This document shows, piece after piece, positions 59,480 through 62,769 of a DNA stretch of 62,769 bases. Made by a program: the position numbers and the translations under genes. Position 1 is the first letter of the stretch. Every line of letters starts with the position of its first letter. Origin of the DNA: an uncultured Bacteroidaceae bacterium (GTDB lineage: Bacteria; Bacteroidota; Bacteroidia; Bacteroidales; Bacteroidaceae); contig CAJOJA010000013.1 in assembly GCA_905234735.1 (NCBI GenBank), positions 1 to 62,769 of the forward strand, read 5' to 3'. The notes beneath the pieces were generated by a model, which was given only the letters and a program-made list of their open reading frames with translations, was not told where the DNA came from and did no database searches.

Positions 59480-60085
59480 CTATTTGGTTATGGTCCACTC
59501 GCGCATCCCGTCAAAGGTCTGGATGCGCAGCGTTATCGTGTCGGCCTCGACTGCACTGAGACGCAGCGAGGCATAGAGGTCGGTACTGTAGGCCACAGGG
59601 TCGTCGCCCTGACGGTGATGGAGGCGCAGGTAGGCATGGTTCCCTGTCAGGCTGTCGGTGGCATAGCCCCAGTCGTGCTTGCCTCCCTGGGTTTTCGGGC
59701 GCAGGTGCAGATTGAGATACCGGGGACTGCACCATAGGCTGACGACCGCCGTGGGGTCAAAGACAGCCACCTGCGTTGAGTCGCGCAGCAATGCGGCCGA
59801 CTGCAGCGTATAGAGGGTCACGCGCCCATCGTCCTCCCGTGCATATCCGGCCAGTGCCCGGTAGACGACACTCGGGCGCAAGTCCTCCTGTGGGTTCACG
59901 AGTTCGAGTCGCGTGTCGTTGTCCAGTACGATGAATGAGAGTATGCCCGCCGAGTCCGTGGGACAGTCCACCAGCTCCGAGACAATGCTGGGAAAGGGAG
60001 CATCGTCGTCATCGTGGCACGACGACAGGAGGCAGGTCAGCAAACCGCCCAGAAGCAGGAGCGAAAGTCTAACGGGCACTTTCAT
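59480..60085 (-). CDS. NigD-like lipoprotein
   Basis: A 201-residue lipoprotein with lipobox ending at C23 (CLLSSC) and a following HDDDD export signal. The N-terminal LVDCPTDSAGILSFIVLDND and the C-terminal beta sandwich (ADTITLRIQTFDGMREW) resemble NigD-like proteins, a Bacteroidales family of unknown function. It overlaps the acyltransferase gene by 17 bases. Confidence 0.75.
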   Translation of the reverse strand: MKVPVRLSLLLLGGLLTCLLSSCHDDDDAPFPSIVSELVDCPTDSAGILSFIVLDNDTRLELVNPQEDLRPSVVYRALAGYAREDDGRVTLYTLQSAALLRDSTQVAVFDPTAVVSLWCSPRYLNLHLRPKTQGGKHDWGYATDSLTGNHAYLRLHHRQGDDPVAYSTDLYASLRLSAVEADTITLRIQTFDGMREWTITK

Positions 60086-61253
60086 AGTTCCTTACCGGGT
60101 TGGCATACATGGTGAGGATGCGCTCGCGCAGGAAGTCGTCGTCGCGCTGGGGCAGGTCGATGAGCTCAATGCGGCCCTGCACGTATTTCTCGAACTCCAC
60201 GAGCTGCTTGTGGGTGTAGCGGTCGGCATGAACGGCTTTTCCCGAGAGCAGGTCGAAAGCAGCATAGTTGACGGGGAACAGGCGATAGTTGCGGTGTATC
60301 TCAATGTCTATCCGGCGGGCCAGCTCCGAGAAGAAGTCCTTTGCACCCAGTCCCGCTAGCTCGTCGATCCACGTATTCACGGGACGTCCCGTCTGGTAGT
60401 GGACGTGGCCCTTCTGGCCGAAGATGCCGGTCTTCATGTTCAGCAGGTCGTCCTGTTTCGACTTTTTCCATGCCGGGTCGTTGCGGCGCTGTTGGAACTC
60501 CTTGGCCTTCAGGTAGTCGCAGGGGTCATATTCGTAACTGATGCTGAGTGGTACGATGTTCAGGTTGCGTATGCATTCCGATATTTTCTCTGTACCCTCT
60601 GTCTTCGCTGTGCCCTCTGTGTCGCTCGCAAGGGCAAGCATCTTCAGCAGCGACACCTGCGTCTCGTCGCTGGAGTCCTTGGCACGTCCCTCGCGCTGAG
60701 CTATCCAGATGTTCTCGTGCTTCTCGCGAATGACGTGTTGCATGTAGCGGCTCATCAGGAGGCTGCTCTCGTAGAGCTCATGGCGTGCAATGTTGCGCCG
60801 CACGATGAAGGCCTTGTTGAGGCGCACCAAGGTACGTATCCAGGGATAAACGAGCAGATTGTCGCCAATGGCTATCTCGCACGTGGTAGGGAACTTCGCG
60901 TCGTAGAGCATCACGTCCAGTATGGCACTGTCGAGCACGATGTCGCGATGATTGCTCAGGAACGTGTAGCGCTCGTCTCCTGGGGCTACGCCGTCGTGGG
61001 CGAAGGTGTGTCCCGTGCTGCACTTCCGCAGTACGTGGTTCACCACGGGCTTCATGAAGCGTGCCTGGAAACCGAGCGTCGAGCGAATGCCCAGGGTGGC
61101 CAGTCGCAACATGCCCCGGCTCAAGCCCAGGGGCAGGAAGGGTGCCACACTCTGGAGTATGTGCGAGAACTGCCTGTCGTGGAGCAAACTCTCTATCGCC
61201 TCCTTCACCTCATCGTCGTTGTAGGGCCTTATGGCGCTGAATTCGTCGTTCAT
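60069..61253 (-). CDS. PlsC-like glycerolipid acyltransferase
   Basis: A 394-residue acyltransferase with the site FLSNHRDIVLDSA: His102 and Asp108 are five residues apart, one more than the standard H-x4-D. Later FIVRRNIARHELY and IWIAQREGRAKD fit the substrate-binding blocks. The likely reaction is acyl transfer to lysophosphatidic acid or a related acceptor; other PlsC-type acceptors are possible. Near residues 214-224 the peptide SDTEGTAKTEGTEK comes from a short CCCTCTGT-containing direct repeat (60589-60623), again a family-foreign patch. It is second gene of the ddl operon. Confidence 0.78.
   Translation of the reverse strand: MNDEFSAIRPYNDDEVKEAIESLLHDRQFSHILQSVAPFLPLGLSRGMLRLATLGIRSTLGFQARFMKPVVNHVLRKCSTGHTFAHDGVAPGDERYTFLSNHRDIVLDSAILDVMLYDAKFPTTCEIAIGDNLLVYPWIRTLVRLNKAFIVRRNIARHELYESSLLMSRYMQHVIREKHENIWIAQREGRAKDSSDETQVSLLKMLALASDTEGTAKTEGTEKISECIRNLNIVPLSISYEYDPCDYLKAKEFQQRRNDPAWKKSKQDDLLNMKTGIFGQKGHVHYQTGRPVNTWIDELAGLGAKDFFSELARRIDIEIHRNYRLFPVNYAAFDLLSGKAVHADRYTHKQLVEFEKYVQGRIELIDLPQRDDDFLRERILTMYANPVRNYESAR
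60589..60623. repeat. Short direct repeat inside the acyltransferase gene
   Basis: Two copies of TGTRCCCTCTGTST-type sequence, each containing CCCTCTGT, 18 bases apart. It encodes the TEGTAKTEGTEK patch. Confidence 0.6.
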
Positions 61254-61262
61254 GCTATGAAT

Positions 61263-61283
61263 TTTTCACTTTTCACTTATCCT
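61263..61283. repeat. Heptamer tract TTTTCAC x2 at the ddl stop
   Basis: TTTTCAC, TTTTCAC, TTATCCT in phase. The ddl TGA stop (61273-61275) is the TCA of the second unit. Confidence 0.6.
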
Positions 61284-62250
61284 CTATAATCTCCGTCATC
61301 ACGTCCTTGATGTCGAGTCCGGCGGCTCTCACCTGCTGGGGGATGAAGCTGGTGGCCGTCATGCCGGGGGTGGTGTTGATTTCCAGCAGGTTTATCTTCT
61401 CACCCTCGGTGATGATGTAGTCGATACGGATGATGCCGCTGCACCCCAGCACATCGTAGAGCATCGAGGTGAGTTTCTGCACGCGCTCCGTCAGATGCTC
61501 CGAGATGCGTGCCGGAGTGATTTCATCGCTTTCGTTGTTGTACTTGGCAGCATAGTCGAAGAATTCGTTCTTGCTGACCACCTCCGTGACGGGGAACACG
61601 TGTCCTCCGGTCCGTGTCTTATAGCATCCGCAGGTGAGTTCCGTGCCCTGCATGAAGGCCTCCACCATGACGTCCTCTCCCTCCTTCAGGGCCAGTTCTA
61701 TGGCGGGGCGCAACTGCTCGGGCGTCTTCACCTTCGTGGTGCCGAACGAGCTGCCGCCACGCGACGGTTTCACAAAGCAGGGCAGACCGATGCGCGACAG
61801 TATCTCCTCGTCGCTCACCTCCTGGTCGTGCCCCACCCTCACGGTCAGGCTGTCGGCCACGCTGACACCCATGCCGCGCACGTAGTTGTTCAGCACGAAC
61901 TTGTCGTATGTCATCGCCTCCACCAGCACGTTGCTCGTTGAGTAGGGCATTCCGATGAGCTCGAAGTAACCCTGCAGCACCCCGTTCTCGCCCGGGGCAC
62001 CGTGGATGGTGATATAGGCATAGTCGGGACGCACCGTCCGTTCCCCGTCCTGGAAACTGAAGTCATTCCGATCCACAGGCGCGCGGCGGCCGTCGGCCAG
62101 TATGGCCTCCCAGTGGCGGGCGCGAATCTCCACCTTGTAAACGATGTAGCGCTCTTTGTCGAGGAACGATTCGATGCCCTCGGCACTCCTCATGCTGACA
62201 TCGTGCTCTGCGGAGTCTCCACCGCAGATGATAGCTATTGTCTTTCTCAT
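61273..62250 (-). CDS. ddl: D-alanine--D-alanine ligase
   Basis: A 325-residue ATP-grasp enzyme making the D-Ala-D-Ala dipeptide for peptidoglycan. Motifs: GGDSAEHDVSMRSA (N-terminal substrate loop), IHGAPGENGVLQGY, LPCFVKPSRGGSSFGTTKV (ATP loop), RIDYIITEGEKINLLEINTTPGMT (metal-binding end). ATG 62250 is chosen because MRKTIAIICGGDSAEH is the standard start; the frame is open upstream. A TAACTTTA element upstream (about 62279-62286, minus strand) is a fair -7. First gene of a five-gene operon. Confidence 0.94.
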   Translation of the reverse strand: MRKTIAIICGGDSAEHDVSMRSAEGIESFLDKERYIVYKVEIRARHWEAILADGRRAPVDRNDFSFQDGERTVRPDYAYITIHGAPGENGVLQGYFELIGMPYSTSNVLVEAMTYDKFVLNNYVRGMGVSVADSLTVRVGHDQEVSDEEILSRIGLPCFVKPSRGGSSFGTTKVKTPEQLRPAIELALKEGEDVMVEAFMQGTELTCGCYKTRTGGHVFPVTEVVSKNEFFDYAAKYNNESDEITPARISEHLTERVQKLTSMLYDVLGCSGIIRIDYIITEGEKINLLEINTTPGMTATSFIPQQVRAAGLDIKDVMTEIIEDK

Positions 62251-62563
62251 TTTCGGTCGATTTGTTCTATTTGCCCGTAAAGTTACAAATAAAAATCCGA
62301 ATGGCACTCGATATTCCCAAAATTTACCGCGTTATTTCACAATTTATCAACATGACGACTTATGAGAAGCGGGAGGGCGAGGCAGTAGCCTTATGCCCGA
62401 CATGGGTGTACCTAAATATGGAGAGCCGAACCTCACGGCCCAGCTCTCCACGGACTTACTAATAACAACACAGCGCCCCACACTATGAGAAAAGGGGCAA
62501 CTGGCTGCGGGTCAGGGCGCAGCGGCGTGTAAGACCGACGCTGCGCCCTATTTCTTTCAGCGG
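62251..62563. other. Intergenic region with two hairpins
   Basis: GGAGAGC (62420-62426) pairs with GCTCTCC (62443-62449). GGGCGCAGCG (62515-62524) pairs with CGCTGCGCCC (62539-62548). They could be terminators or parts of a small RNA. The ddl promoter is near 62280. No gene seen. Confidence 0.45.
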
Positions 62564-62737
62564 CTACTCCGCTTCGTCGTCACTTCCCCAGATGTCCCAG
62601 GCGTTGTCCTGGCGACCTAACTGAGTGTTAGTAGTATTAGCATTGTTCTTGTCAATATCTATAGAGGTAATCATAATACCCGTCCTGATGCGCAGGGGTA
62701 CGATGCGTGTATCGGGTGCAATATATATCTTGTTCAT
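62564..62737 (-). CDS. Small YIAP-type peptide, function unknown
   Basis: A 57-residue acidic peptide from ATG 62737 (MNKIYIAPDTRIVPLRIRTG, ending WGSDDEAE). The opening matches the 68-residue peptide at 11017-11223 (MKRKYIAPESETV). An in-frame ATG at 62758 is possible, but the shorter start aligns with the paralogue. No function known. Confidence 0.55.
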   Translation of the reverse strand: MNKIYIAPDTRIVPLRIRTGIMITSIDIDKNNANTTNTQLGRQDNAWDIWGSDDEAE

Positions 62738-62769
62738 AGTCTTGTTATTTATAGTCATTATTTAATGTC

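Overview
The window reads as a chromosomal segment of a Bacteroidales bacterium, most likely Prevotellaceae. The grounds are the promoters (TTTG, about 19-20 bases, then TAnnTTTG), the near absence of Shine-Dalgarno sites, SSC-type lipoproteins, secreted proteins ending in an IYIVNGKK/VYIINGRK-type tail, thrA-apgM-thrC with no thrB, and a TPP riboswitch driving a TonB receptor plus a PnuC-family transporter. Base composition is moderately GC-rich, with one visibly AT-richer island at about 44.0-48.4 kb.

Layout. 0-1.4 kb: decayed HicAB toxin-antitoxin remnant and a voltage-gated cation channel. 1.4-4.7 kb: a dockerin/carbohydrate-binding surface protein bracketed by a 27-bp direct repeat that copies the first nine codons of addA. 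4.7-10.8 kb: addAB-type helicase-nuclease pair, then tRNA-Arg(UCU). 11.0-22.9 kb: a minus-strand array of five large secreted proteins and one small peptide, interrupted by a PIN-domain toxin-antitoxin module lying inside an 18-bp inverted repeat. 23.8-29.3 kb: RND efflux operon (adaptor, pump, TolC). 29.5-31.8 kb: GH3 beta-glucosidase. 31.8-36.8 kb: thrA-apgM-thrC. 37.0-43.9 kb: lipoate ligase and the complete glycine cleavage system (gcvT, gcvH, gcvPA, gcvPB, lpdA). 44.0-49.2 kb: a structured leader RNA and two secreted proteins, the second with a C-terminal dockerin pair. 49.5-53.1 kb: lipoprotein, efp, rpmH, mnmA and an OmpA lipoprotein. 53.1-54.5 kb: RHH protein, DUF4177-like protein and SPFH protein. 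54.6-57.7 kb: TPP riboswitch, TonB receptor and PnuT. 57.8-62.3 kb: ddl, acyltransferase, NigD-like, PASTA and rluD in one operon.

The most unusual feature is a layer of short repeats laid over ordinary genes. The first class is heptamer tandem tracts: the 7-bp unit differs from locus to locus, but the period stays 7. They occur between genes, inside addB, thrC, apgM, thrA, lpdA and the efflux adaptor gene, and even supply start or stop codons (thrC, RND pump, ddl). The second class is G/C-rich palindromic units, often in inverted pairs, sitting in frame inside gcvPB, lplA, lpdA, mnmA, pnuT and thrC and across the efflux adaptor/pump junction. They add short low-complexity peptides to otherwise conserved enzymes. 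A third class is ACGT-centred palindromes with a pitch of about 22 bp at two intergenic sites.

Metabolically, the lipoate ligase can supply the cofactor for GcvH. GcvPA/PB, GcvT, GcvH and Lpd form the glycine decarboxylase, and the thr operon makes threonine from aspartate. The TPP riboswitch identifies the PnuC-family protein as a probable thiamine rather than nicotinamide-riboside transporter. All coordinates, motifs and repeats were read by eye. Family assignments come from motif recognition, and no database search was run.
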